Part shown: positions 48,901 to 58,330 of the stretch, in pieces
Layout of the letters: each line of letters opens with the position of its first letter
How positions within the stretch are numbered: the stretch's first letter is position 1
Source of the DNA: Byssochlamys sp. IMV 00236
Taxonomy: Eukaryota; Ascomycota; Eurotiomycetes; Eurotiales; Thermoascaceae
DNA: 64,000 nt
NCBI GenBank assembly: GCA_001931875.2
Contig: MSJH02000511.1
Location: forward strand, 1 to 64,000
Direction: 5' to 3'
Translations under genes and position numbers: made by a program
The notes under the pieces: model-generated
Told to the model about the DNA's origin: nothing
Seen by the model: only the letters and a program-made list of their open reading frames with translations
The model's database searches: none

Positions 48901-51900
48901 TTAGCAAGACTGATCTTACAGCTCAAATGGAATCTTTAGCTACCGCTTCCTTCCATCAGATTGAGGCCACTTTGGATCAAGTCAAGACCTCTGTCAACTT
49001 CCACCAAAAGATCAATAAGCTCACCGGTAAAGTTGTAGACACAACCAAGCACTTGTCCAAGCCTATCACAGAAAAGACTACTTCTGCTGTTGACAAGACC
49101 AAGATTGCTTATGGTGTCATTCAAGAGACCCGTGTTGCCACGGTTGCTCTCTTCGTCTCCTTATCCGAGAGTATCGTCAACCGCATCCGTCAAGGTGGTG
49201 CTAATGTCCAAGAAGACGTGAACAAGATTGTCGAGTCTAGCGAACAAGAAGTTGCCAAGATCTTTGAAAAGGCCAAGACTACCTCTGTTGAAATCGATGA
49301 AAAGACTCGTCTTCAACTTGAGAACTCTCTTATCGAAGTCCACAAGACTGTTCAAGAACAAATGACGCAAGTCAAGACAACCACCATCGAAGTTGTCAGT
49401 TCAACGACTACTGATTCCAAGGTAGCTATCGAAAAGGTCCTCGAAGTCAGCAAGTCCTCAAAGAGCAAGATTGAAACTGGATTTACCTCAATCTCTGAAA
49501 CCATTACTGCAGGCCGTAAGTTGTAAATTAGTATTACATTGTCCCCATACTAAATTATCTTTATAGTTGTTATCGTTAGCCAAACCGCTGAAAAGGCCAC
49601 CAAGACCATTCAAGGTTGGTTCTCTGAACTTACTGAAAAGATCAACAAGGTCTTGGAAGTTAGCGACTGCACTGAAGAAGAGAAGCAGCAAAAAATTAAT
49701 GCTGTTGTTGCTGAAGCTGAGGTTGAGATGAAGACCAAGATTACAAAGATGCAAGAAGAAACAACGATTGCTGAAAAGAAGACTTCTACCGAGGTCTCTA
49801 CAGATCACCACTTGGATGTCTTCTTTGGAAATATCACTTCAACTGTTGAAAGCCAGTTGAACCAAGTCAAGGTTGCTGTTCAAGACAAGAACAAGATTAA
49901 TAAGACAACGATCAATGATGTACTCAAGACCACCGAAACCAAGTTGACACAAGAAGTCAATACTCATTATGATGCTGTCAAGAAGATTACGGCCGTTGAC
50001 CATATCACTGGTACTGCTCAACAGGTCGCCAGTCAAGTTGAAAAGAACAGACATGAGTTATACAAGGACACTATTGAAAAGGTCGCTGTAGGTACTGCTG
50101 CCGTAGCTGCTGCCGCCGCTGTTGCCATTGGTTACCACAAGAAGAACCAACAAGCTGAAACCACCTCGGTTGAAGTCGTCAAGGAAACCTACATTCGCCA
50201 AGTCCGTTCCAAGGTAGACACCTGGTTCACTCGTCTTACTGAAAAGGTCATTGCTCGTACCAAGCAAGGTGGCGATAATGTGTCTGTTGATGTTGCCAAG
50301 ATTGTCGAATCTGCTCAAGGTGAACTTGAAGTCATTGTCAATGAAGCCAAGAGTCAACACAAGACTGAATATGAGTCCTCTGAAACGAAGCGTACATTCA
50401 CCAGCACTCTTGAATGGATCAAGACCACAGCCGTGACTCAATCTACTCAGATCACAGAAATTGTCAGCCATAGCTCTTCCAGCTCCATTGATTTGTCTAC
50501 TCAAATCGAAAACCATGTCATGACTACCAAGCAACAGATCGACAGCGCATTTGATATCCACTACAAGAACGAATCAAGCACTGTTGTCAAGACTGAAGAG
50601 AAGATCAAATTATCCAAGGAAGAGGCCGACTCTAGCTCCACCTCAGTCGAAGTTGTTTCTGGTGAAGAGAAGCATGAAAATGTTGTTCAAGTCGTTGTTG
50701 AAACTCGTGAACAAACGCAGAAGCGTATCAGCTTGGAAACAACTGTGATTGTTCAAGAACGCAAGACCGAGATCACCAACTGGCTTGTTCTCCTCATGGA
50801 AAGCTTGACTACTATTATCCACAGCAATTCCGATAACATCCGTCGTGATCTCTTTGCAAGGCTCGACGTTGCTGAGAAGGAAGTCGACACCATTGTCCAA
50901 GACACCAAGAAGAAGTTCCTTTCCATCACTTCATCCTCTGCAACTAGCAAGGTTGATGTAGAAACACAGAAACTTGTCACAAGCTCCATGAAGCAATCTC
51001 TTGACTGCATCGATAACATCAAGGTCACCGTCCTTCGCCAGATCTCTGTTGTTCGTGAAATCTTGAGCCGTATTGAAGTCGAAGATATTGACGTGATCAC
51101 CGAAAGAATCCACGCTGTCATCACTCGTACTCAGCAACGTGTTCACCACACCTTTGATGCTGGTATTGAATTGGCCATCACCTCTGCCTTTGAAGGCAAG
51201 GTTGTCACCTGGTCTGAGATTGCTACTATTCCTCAATCTTTCAAGGACGTTCGTGTGGTTGCTTATGATCTCGTTGGAACCGTTGTGAACTACCGCAAGA
51301 CCTTGTATGAAGTCTGGAAGAGAATTGTTACTCCCAAGAACGATGTTGTTCTCAGCACATTGGACTTTAACAACTTTGTCAATGACTGGTTCGGTGCCTA
51401 CTCTGAAATCAAGAGAAACAACTTTGTCCAGAAGCGTCCTGTCTCCGATGATGTTAGCCTTCACGAATCCCTTGTTCACATCTTGCAACGCTACTATGTC
51501 AGAGAATCATTCACTGATGCCGAGATTGAAGAACTCTGCGAAAGCTGGAGAAAGATTGATACCTATGAAGATGCATCCATTGGTGTTCGTCGTATCAAGA
51601 ACCAAACCAGTTCCAAGTATGCCACCATCGCCATCTCCGACTCTTTCTCAACTCGTACAATGATCGATTTGGCCCAACAAAACTGTCTCTGCTGGCATGC
51701 TCAGTTCTCTGCTGAGATGTTTACTGGTACAAGCCAATCCGCTACTGAAGCCGTTGTTGAAGGAACTATTCGTTTGCTTGGCTTGAAACGCGCTAGTGAA
51801 CTTGCCCTTGTCTCATCCAACGCTCAATTGGTCTCTGCTGCCAAGAAGCAAGGTTGTCATGCTGTCTTGATCGAACGTGAAGACTTTGCCCAACACACTG

Positions 51901-52070
51901 AGCATGTCTCAGTCGAGTACGATGTCAAGGTTGATGGTTTGGACGTCTTTGGTGAAAGTGTACAAGCTTTCTGGGAACATGAGTCTATGGCTCAAGTTTG
52001 GAACGACAAGCAAGCACCATCTGCTCCTGCCGTCTTTGTTCAAAAGGTCAAGGGATGGTTTAACAAATAA
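33948..52070 (+). CDS. Giant ~5,885-aa protein: beta-trefoil array, helical repeats, HAD-like C-terminus
   Basis: Nine exons (33948-34149, 34206-34556, 34616-35587, 35650-35904, 35971-36801, 36871-46019, 46072-48400, 48451-49515, 49567-52070) join in one frame. All eight introns have GT-AG ends and are 50-70 nt. Residues 1-1,950 hold ten beta-trefoil-like modules. Residues about 2,085-5,600 hold some 19 helical repeats, and residues about 5,610-5,870 a degenerate haloacid-dehalogenase-like fold. Seven Ala/Gly-rich hydrophobic segments lie near residues 1331, 2011, 2638, 3244, 4469, 4706 and 5223. Charged linkers occur near 1290-1320 (acidic) and 3921-3995 (Lys-rich then Ser/Asp-rich). There is no signal peptide, so it is probably cytosolic or membrane-associated from the cytosol. 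Codons favour AAG, GTC and ATC, suggesting high expression. I know of no named protein with this layout; function is unknown. There is no ricin A-chain-like (toxic) domain. Confidence 0.88.
33960..40110 (+). repeat. Ten tandem beta-trefoil-like protein modules
   Basis: The coding sequence repeats a unit of about 170 residues ten times. Each unit opens with a W/YFFI[KR] strand (EGWFFIKN, ENEFFIKS, EGYFFIKN, SGWFFIRS, EDTFFITA, ENWFFIRS, EGGFFIRV, DGYFMIKS, ENWFFVRV, STWFFIKA). A QLWxxxxDGxLxNxxTGxVLD strand set follows, then a DGxIxxxxxxxLVLG set, and the unit closes with a QRWxFxLPVF-like strand. The internal QxW spacing is that of ricin-B-type or fascin-type trefoils. An acidic linker and the first Ala/Gly-rich segment separate modules 7 and 8. 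Sugar-binding residues cannot be judged by eye. Exons 1-5 each end inside modules rather than at module borders. Confidence 0.75.
40510..51230 (+). repeat. About 19 Trp-containing helical protein repeats
   Basis: A diverged helical unit recurs every 150-200 residues. Its first half reads roughly I-x-x-W-[FL]-x-x-L, then a GG-[DES]-N-V loop, then x-x-D-I-x-x-I-V-x-x-S-x-x-E-L-x-x-x-I. The Trp or its equivalent falls near 40556, 41006, 41511, 42449, 42960 (no Trp), 43510 (no Trp), 44153, 44605 (no Trp), 45137, 45612, 46336, 46900, 47357, 47874, 48650, 49145 (no Trp), 49615, 50217 and 50777. A second half often follows, with WIxxxVxxQxxQIQxIG (for example SIEWAKNLVIQSSQQIKSIG). The text is Thr/Ser/Val/Lys/Glu-rich and helix-forming. 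I do not recognise it as spectrin, plakin or another known repeat. Confidence 0.75.
51236..52020 (+). other. Degenerate haloacid-dehalogenase-like domain
   Basis: Residues about 5,610-5,870 follow the order of a type II haloacid dehalogenase. Motif I reads AYDLVGTVVNY (Asp nucleophile position kept), then a helical cap with LHESLVHILQRYY. Motif II reads TIAISDSFS, followed by CLCWHAQFSAEMF. The motif III Lys is absent (GTSQSATEAVVEGTIRLLG), and the motif IV acidic pair is missing (LALVSSNAQLVSAAKKQG). The fold call is from pattern only, but the order and spacing are good. Loss of the Lys and the acidic pair suggests an inactive domain. The exact copy in the right arm (61427-62211, minus) has the same changes. 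Confidence 0.6.
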
Positions 52071-52173
52071 GACATGATGTAATCATTTCCACTATTGTAT
52101 GCTTTTTATCATTTTATATTTGAAAATAAAAAACAAGTGGAATTAAAATACAAGTGTTTATTATAATGTAATG

Positions 52174-52919
52174 TCATGAATAAGCTTGATTAATGCAGTG
52201 AATGTATGAGTGAATATCTGTGTCTGATGCAATAGAGTCTGGTTCATATTTGATCTTGTTTTGTAAAGTGAGTGGAAGTTTGTTTACATCAAACTCTGGA
52301 CAGTAACTTGTCACATTTGCCTGTATTTGTCTTATTTTACAATGACTGCCTATTGACTGATAAAGTATGCTCATGATTTGTTTCCTACAGCATTGTTCGT
52401 TATCTGGCGCACATTTTAATATCCTCTCTTCATCCTGTTGTTCCACAGGTTCCTGTTTTAAGACTCTCTTAGTAATGAAGCTTTCAAATGGATGTGTCTG
52501 TTTCATAAAGTTCATCTCTTGTTTTAATCTCTCATTTTCAAGTCTCAATCTATGAATCTCAGCTGTAAAATCTTGTTTCATTTTACTGTTGATCTCTGTA
52601 AGCTCTTGTATTTCTCTTAATAGTTTTGCTATTCGATCGTTTTTTCTTTCTCGATAGTTTCTCTGATTGATACGGTTTCGTAATCGTCTGTAGGCCTTTG
52701 GATCGTCTATGGCAGCCTAAAAAAAAGAATGAGAAACAATATTGAATCAAACAAACAGATTCAGTACGTCGTCTTCAATAAGTTTGCGACCCACTCTTTT
52801 AACTAGATTAGAGTCAATATATGAAACTATGTTTTTCTTTCTTTTTAATTACTTTGTGTGGTTGACTCTTGTGAGTCAAGCAGATCTGAATCAGTTGAAC
52901 TTTGTCTGGAGTTTGACAT
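52174..52919 (-). CDS. AP-1-like bZIP transcription factor (left copy)
   Basis: Exons 52919-52853, 52802-52768 and 52716-52174 encode 214 residues. The basic region RRLRNRINQRNYRERKNDR (about residues 43-61) has the N-x-x-x-Q-R-x-x-R pattern of fungal bZIP proteins and runs into a Leu/Ile/Met heptad helix. Cys residues lie at 136, 143, 144, 160, 173 and 208. In yeast, the related factor Arr1/Yap8 senses arsenite through cysteines and activates ACR3; the adjacency to ACR3 suggests a similar role, as inference. ACR3 on the same strand ends 40 bp upstream of this start. Downstream, the gene converges on the giant gene with 103 bp between stops. An identical copy lies at 60528-61273. Confidence 0.82.
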
Positions 52920-52959
52920 TATGGAAATAAAAAGAAATGACAGTCGCTTTTATTAAATA

Positions 52960-54157
52960 TTATACTTCTATGTCTTTTTGTTTTTCTTTCCAAGAAAGTC
53001 TTTTTCTAAAATAAAGGCAAATGTATGAAATAATAACTAAAACAGGCACTTCGATTAATGGACCAATAGTTGCAGCCAGAGCTTGTTCTGAACGTATGCC
53101 ATAAGTTCCAATAGCAACAGCAATGGCCAGTTCAAAGTTATTGCTACTTGCTGTAAAAGACTGGGTGACGACTTGCTTGTAAGGAAAGAAGATCTTTAGG
53201 ATGAAGAAGGGAATAAAGAACATGATGATGAAATAGCAAACCAGAGGTACAGCCGTACGACAGACAGGACCTATATGATCAATGATTTGGTGCCCCTGAT
53301 TTGCAAACATGATAATGATTGTATATAAAAGACCAACAAGAGCCAGAGATCCAAATCGATTTATGAATTTTTCTTCATACCACACTGAGCCTTTCCATCC
53401 TTTCAAAGTAAAGCGAGTAATCACTCCAGCAACCAGAGGAATACCCAAATAGATCAAGACGGATCGAGCAACAGCCCAAATATCAACTACGACAGATTTC
53501 TCTGGAGGTGCACCAAACCATGAGGGTACTATGTTGATAAACAGTACTGCATAAGGAGAATATAAAGCAATCTGAAGTATCGCATTGATCGCAACCAAAA
53601 TAGCACAGTAATCTGAATCACCTTCAGCAATGGATACCCAAATGAGGACCATAGCGATACATCTAGCTAAACCAACCATAACAACTCCTGTTCGAAGTTC
53701 AGGCAGATCAGGTAAACAAGCCCATGCAAGAGCAGTCATGACGATAGGACCAATGATCCAGTTTATGAAAATGGATATAGCAATTTGTAACCATACTTGT
53801 TTCTTTGATAATATGATATGAAGCTGTTCATATTTCACCTTACAGAGAACAGGGTACATCATGACAAGTAAACCTATAGCAATAGGCACCGATACTGAAC
53901 CAAATTGGACAGTTTCAAATGACTCTTGTACATGAGGAACATAATAACCAATGACGACACCAATTATCATTGCAAGTAATATCCATAATACCAAGAATCT
54001 ATCTAATAGATTTAATTTCTTTATAGGCGCTATTGCAGAGATAAGATTAGATTTCATGACTATTTCTTTTCATTGTAATCTTACATAATTCGGCCTGCTC
54101 ATCCTTTAATGAATCATGTTTTTCTATAACATCCTTTTCTTCTATAGGACTTGACAT
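52960..54157 (-). CDS. ACR3: Arsenite efflux transporter Acr3 (left copy)
   Basis: Exons 54157-54085 and 54029-52960, separated by a 55-nt intron, give 380 residues with about ten membrane helices. Acr3 exports arsenite from the cytosol across the plasma membrane. The family Cys in helix 4 (GLARCIAMVLIW) and Glu in helix 9 (AIGPLIEVPVLV) are both present, as is LLDRFLVLWILLAM at the first helix. An ORF starting at 54057 lacks the first exon; using exon 1 (MSSPIEEKD) restores a normal hydrophilic N-terminus. The bZIP gene follows on the same strand 40 bp after the stop. Only about 145 bp of upstream sequence is shared with the right copy. Confidence 0.95.
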
Positions 54158-55061
54158 GAAAATATTTTTAAAGAAAGAAAAAGAGGCACATATAAGATAA
54201 GCGTATACCTGTCATTTATACGGCTTGATCTTGTTACACACGGAGAACTGGGTTTAAAATGAATGAGTAATTACAATTTTCAAGGTAAATGGCACTTTTT
54301 TTTTTCTTGCTTACTACAGTGGTGACAGTTCTCATTGAATATGAGACAAAAAAGATTGAGAAAACCCAACTCAAGGTTTTTATATATATACAATCATGCT
54401 TAGAAAAGAAATCTTGATTAATTTATTCAAGAATTCATTGTATATCCAGCACTTATACTCTATTTCAAGAGCAATTACTTGAATAATGATCGATTCATCA
54501 AGCGGACAAGAGCCTATCAGCCGGATAGATATACCAACATGGAAACAAATAGCTATGTTGAAGCCTGTAACCACCAGCTCAAGACTAGTTATCTACAAAG
54601 AGTTGGCAGGCTGGTGTTGTCGTAGATCAATGCCTGATTCTTACTGACAGTGAAATAAACGACAATGATCAATATGAAATAAGATCATGTAAACACTTTT
54701 ATTAATGAATCATGTATAATATGAATAAATCATTACTGCTTTCGTATATAAAGGAATACACGCCCCCTAATAGATAATCTTTCTTACGGTAAAAGAAGAT
54801 AACCCAGATTAGTAAATGGACAATACAATTAGTATCAGAAACGAATTAAAAATTTTATTTATCAATTCATAAATCGTTAGTCATTCAGATCCTCTAGGAT
54901 TCATGTTTATGATTAACATAATCGTGATTTTAATTATTTTGCCTGGGCCAAGGATCACCCCAGAACTCGATCTCTGATGATCATTTGTTTTTATTTAAAA
55001 AGAAATCAAATTGCGAGAAAATAAATATCTCTTTCTTTTTCTTTTTCTTTAACAATACACA
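54158..55061. other. Left ACR3 upstream region and spacer edge
   Basis: 54158-54302 is the promoter-proximal stretch shared with the right ACR3. Beyond the T tract, from 54303, the sequence is unique. No gene is visible; the last 35 bp before 55062 are a CTTT-rich pyrimidine tract before the isomerase start. Confidence 0.6.
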
Positions 55062-55869
55062 ATGTCTGAGCAAAAGCCCGTTCTTTATGGTTACTTTAGA
55101 TCTTCTGCTTCTTATAGAGTTAGAACTGTCCTTGAGATAAAGGGAATTGAATATGACAAAAAGTTTATCAACTTGTCCAAAAAGGAACAAGTATGTGTAT
55201 AAACATGTTTAGGAGTTCATAACTAATGAGTATGAAATAGTTATCTGAAGAATATAAAAAAGTAGTTCCTACCCAAAAATTACCTGCTTTTATTACTAAA
55301 GAAGGCAGACTAATTCTTCAAAGTCAAGCTATTGTTGATTATCTTGATGAAGTTTATCCAGGTTTGTATCAACTACTTGTCATATATCGGAAAGCTTATT
55401 TATCTTAAAGAACCCCCTTTATATCCCAAGGATCCTGTTGACCGCGCTCTAGTAAGTTTTATTTTTATCTTGTTTATACATTTATTTATTTTATATACAA
55501 CAGGTTCGCGAAATTTGCCAAATTATTGCATGTGACATTCACCCTCTTCAGAATTATAGGATCTTGCAACGTGCTGCTCCCGATAGTCATGAAGAGCAAA
55601 CTGCATTTGCCAAAGAGACGATTACAGAAGCATTCAAAGGCCTCGAAGCACGTCTTTCTAAGGTTGCTAGTAAATATTCTTTTGGCAATACCTTAACGAT
55701 GGCTGATGTCTTTGTTGTTCCTATGATAATTAACGCCATGCGACGTGACGTTGATATGTCTCAATTCCCCATCTTGTCTCGATTGTTTGATACTTTAACT
55801 GCCTTGCCTGAGTTCAAGCGAGCTAGCCCTTCTGCTCAACCTGATTGTCCTCCTGAATTAAAGAAATAA
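55062..55869 (+). CDS. maiA: Maleylacetoacetate isomerase (zeta-class GST)
   Basis: Exons 55062-55190, 55241-55361, 55411-55451 and 55504-55869 encode 218 residues, the normal length. The enzyme isomerises maleylacetoacetate to fumarylacetoacetate in phenylalanine/tyrosine catabolism, using glutathione. Visible features are an N-terminal thioredoxin-like domain starting VLYGYFRSSASYRVRTVL, the glutathione-contacting QSQAIVDYLDEVYP, and an all-helical C-terminal domain with YSFGNTLTMADVFVVP. The usual SSCS active-site motif reads SSAS here, so the Cys is Ala; its Ser residues, which bind glutathione, remain. It is the only intact gene in the unique spacer between the two inverted arms and occurs once in the window. 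Confidence 0.92.
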
Positions 55870-56720
55870 ATAGTATGATGGCACCATGACCCAGCCTTTA
55901 CCCAAATCGAATTTTATGCAACCTCTTGTATTTTTAAAGATGAGCATAAATTGTGTTATGTTGACTCAAGATGGCAAGGCACCTATACCTTTGCCACAGA
56001 AAAATATGCTCTTTACGCAACCAGACGCTAAGCTTGGTCTTGAATTGTAACGAGAAAATGATAATAATATGCAGTTTTGTTTGTGCCTAACCAATCATGC
56101 ATATAGTAAAACGGGATGTCCTGAAAACACAGAGTGCTTTTTCTGTTTTACATATAAACTAATGCGTATATCTAAATGATCTGATAGAGAACACGATAAG
56201 TCCAGCCATGATACTGTCGTCTTGACGAACCAAAGAGTAGCGTACGCCACATATGTTTTTGTAAACAGAAAAGCCTCATGGATTTTTCTAGATTGTTTAT
56301 CTTGTAAAGCCTACACTAAATCTTCAAAACTTAAACGTTCCTATATTAAACTTTAAGCAATGGAGATTAGAACATCCCTGATTTGTTACAAACTATATAG
56401 TAGGCACTGTTTTACCTGTAAGTGATGTCTTTATATCCTTTATACTTCCAACACTCGTTTAGGTCTCAGGGGGTGGTTTATCAAGAACAAGTCAACTTAG
56501 AATTGCTTTTGCAGTAGAAGGTTTGAGAAAATACAAAATGATAGAGACTATCATTTTAAAAAAGGGCACACCATGAACATTGGGTTTACTCAAAATTATG
56601 CCGTCAAACGTGGCTCTTCTTTTCAAAGTACCCCTAAATCAAACTTCATTAAAAAAATTTTTATATCTATCAGTGATGCACAACAACCATGTCCAACGTC
56701 GTTTTAAATTAATATGCTAC
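55870..56720. other. Spacer sequence without a supported gene
   Basis: Short broken frames only. One reading near 55900-56030 is protein-like, but its family is unclear and it may belong to the transposase relic downstream. Nothing else is supported. Confidence 0.4.
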
Positions 56721-57694
56721 TATGACTCAACCACTTACTAATAATACTGAGGAGACTAAAGAACTTGTTGCAGGATGCCTATATTCATATGTTGTGACTT
56801 GGCGTTGTCATAAAAATAATATTGTAGAAAGCGTTCCTGAAACCATGAGTAACTAACACGACCGTCCTCGTAAGCGCGGTAGAACTACCCGCAGAATTCA
56901 TATAACATACTATACATATCATCGCGTAGGTGAAAAAGGGAACTCATAATGAAAGATAAGCTGGTGGAAGTTCTGTTAAACAACGCCCAATACAGAAGGC
57001 TAGTAAGAAAACTGGGTACAAGGTCACTTTGGTATTGATTTGTTATGAAGACTAATCTTTCGGTTTCTTGCCATCATGATAAAAGGCTTTGCTTGTCCAG
57101 TCCTAATATGTCTGTTTAGATGCAATTTACAATGTAGCAAGTCTGTATAAAGGTATACTGTACATGATTGTTGCCATCCTATTACTGGAACTAGTTGTCC
57201 AGTAGCATACTTTTTCACTACGGATCAATCTACGTATCCTTTGGCTCGCTTTCTTCATTTTTTGAAACAGTTTGGATTTAATTCCAAGAAAATGACTATT
57301 GACATTAGCCAGCAAGAAGCAAACGCCATTCATTCTGTTCTCTCATCAGATTACAAAAATACAATGGTGTCTATTTCATGTTGCTAGAGCATTGATGGAA
57401 AATATTCAAAACAATATAAGACTAGGAAATTACGTTGAAAATAAGGGAGCTCATGGTTCAATAATTGCTCAACTGAAGTAATTATTGTGGGAGAAGAGCA
57501 CTGTGATATTCAGAGAAAAGCTACAAAGATTTATCATAAGTAATGCGGCATGTGTTGAATTTTTAAATATTTTAGACAGCACCATTTAGTGGATGACAAG
57601 TTCTGTAACTGGTCTGCTGCGTACCAGCTTAATATATTCACAAACATGGAGGCCAAAGCTATGTGGAAAGTTAGCATAATTACCTTCAAAAAAG

Positions 57695-57727
<33 letters not shown>

Positions 57728-58330
57728 TACTCATCGATAGACTCATATATATATATTGGTCAATGATGTTCATGAGGATGACGTTGGGTGTTGGAAGAAT
57801 GGGCAGCGAACAAAGATTGTTGAGAAGTAGAGAGATAACTTTAGAAAGCATTAATGAGCTGTTGTTGGACGACTATATAGAAGAAATGGAAGGTTCAAAC
57901 GGAACTGAATACAACATATATCCCTTCAGTCAAGATGTCAAGTATAAAGTTAAAGTAGAAAATAATTATATGATGTCTTGCGAATTCAAAAACTTTACTT
58001 ACAACTTGTATACCTACAAGCATATAACAGTTTTGAAGTTTATAACAGTCAGCAGCATGTCTCAAAATCCGTAATTCCAGTTCAGCTCATGTAGGCGCTC
58101 TCATACCAGAGATAGCACAGCTGAGACAAATACAATAGATATTGAACCTAGTAGAATAGGCATTGCTCAGGAAGCCATGAAAAAATTGCTGAACTCTTGC
58201 AATAGCCCTCAAGAGCTATCTAATGAAGATATTTTGTTGTTACAGAATGCAAATGGAGTCATTAAAAATGCATTAAGGCAGAGACGCTTAACAGTAAATA
58301 TCAATTTAGAAACACAAACAAGATCGTAAA
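56721..58330 (+). pseudogene. Decayed MULE-type transposase with SWIM-like end
   Basis: A broken coding sequence can be followed in order through several frames. A Cys/His-containing N-terminal part (VVTWRCHKNN, then RPRKRGRTTRRIH) lies at 56726-56910. Near 57175-57330 comes the core CPVAYFFTTDQSTYPLARFL and GFNSKKMTIDISQQEANAIH. The MULE motif WCLFHVARALMENI follows after a shift near 57360, then YQLNIFTNMEAKAMWKVSI. A DRLIYI-type segment and a SWIM-like VENNYMMSCEFKNFTYN with YKHI (zinc ligands partly lost) lie near 57955-58030. A 30-nt poly-A tract interrupts it. At least five stops or shifts are present, so it is inactive. Terminal repeats were not found. Confidence 0.65.
57695..57724. 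repeat. 30-nt poly-A tract inside the transposase relic
   Basis: An uninterrupted run of 30 A on the plus strand, preceded by AAAG. Transposase-like coding continues on both sides, so it is an expansion within the relic rather than a retroelement tail. Confidence 0.8.

Larger units (their letters stand above)
49447..54302. repeat. Left arm of large inverted duplication
   Basis: Every position x here pairs with 113447-x in the right arm as reverse complement. Coding and non-coding sequence, introns and homopolymer lengths agree wherever checked; the only substitution found is 54293 C against 59154 A. Homology ends in a T tract (10 T here, 8 on the other arm). The arm holds the 3' end of the giant gene, the bZIP gene and ACR3. 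The outer limit is unknown because the right arm reaches the window end. Confidence 0.95.

Noticed and set aside
37264..51663. Many 60-180-codon open frames on the opposite strand and other frames of the giant gene
   Set aside because: They are by-products of its biased codon use. They lack starts, introns and recognisable motifs, and the main frame explains the sequence.
57695..57724. Poly-A tract as the tail of a retroelement
   Set aside because: MULE-like coding sequence continues on both sides, and no reverse transcriptase or target-site duplication is seen.
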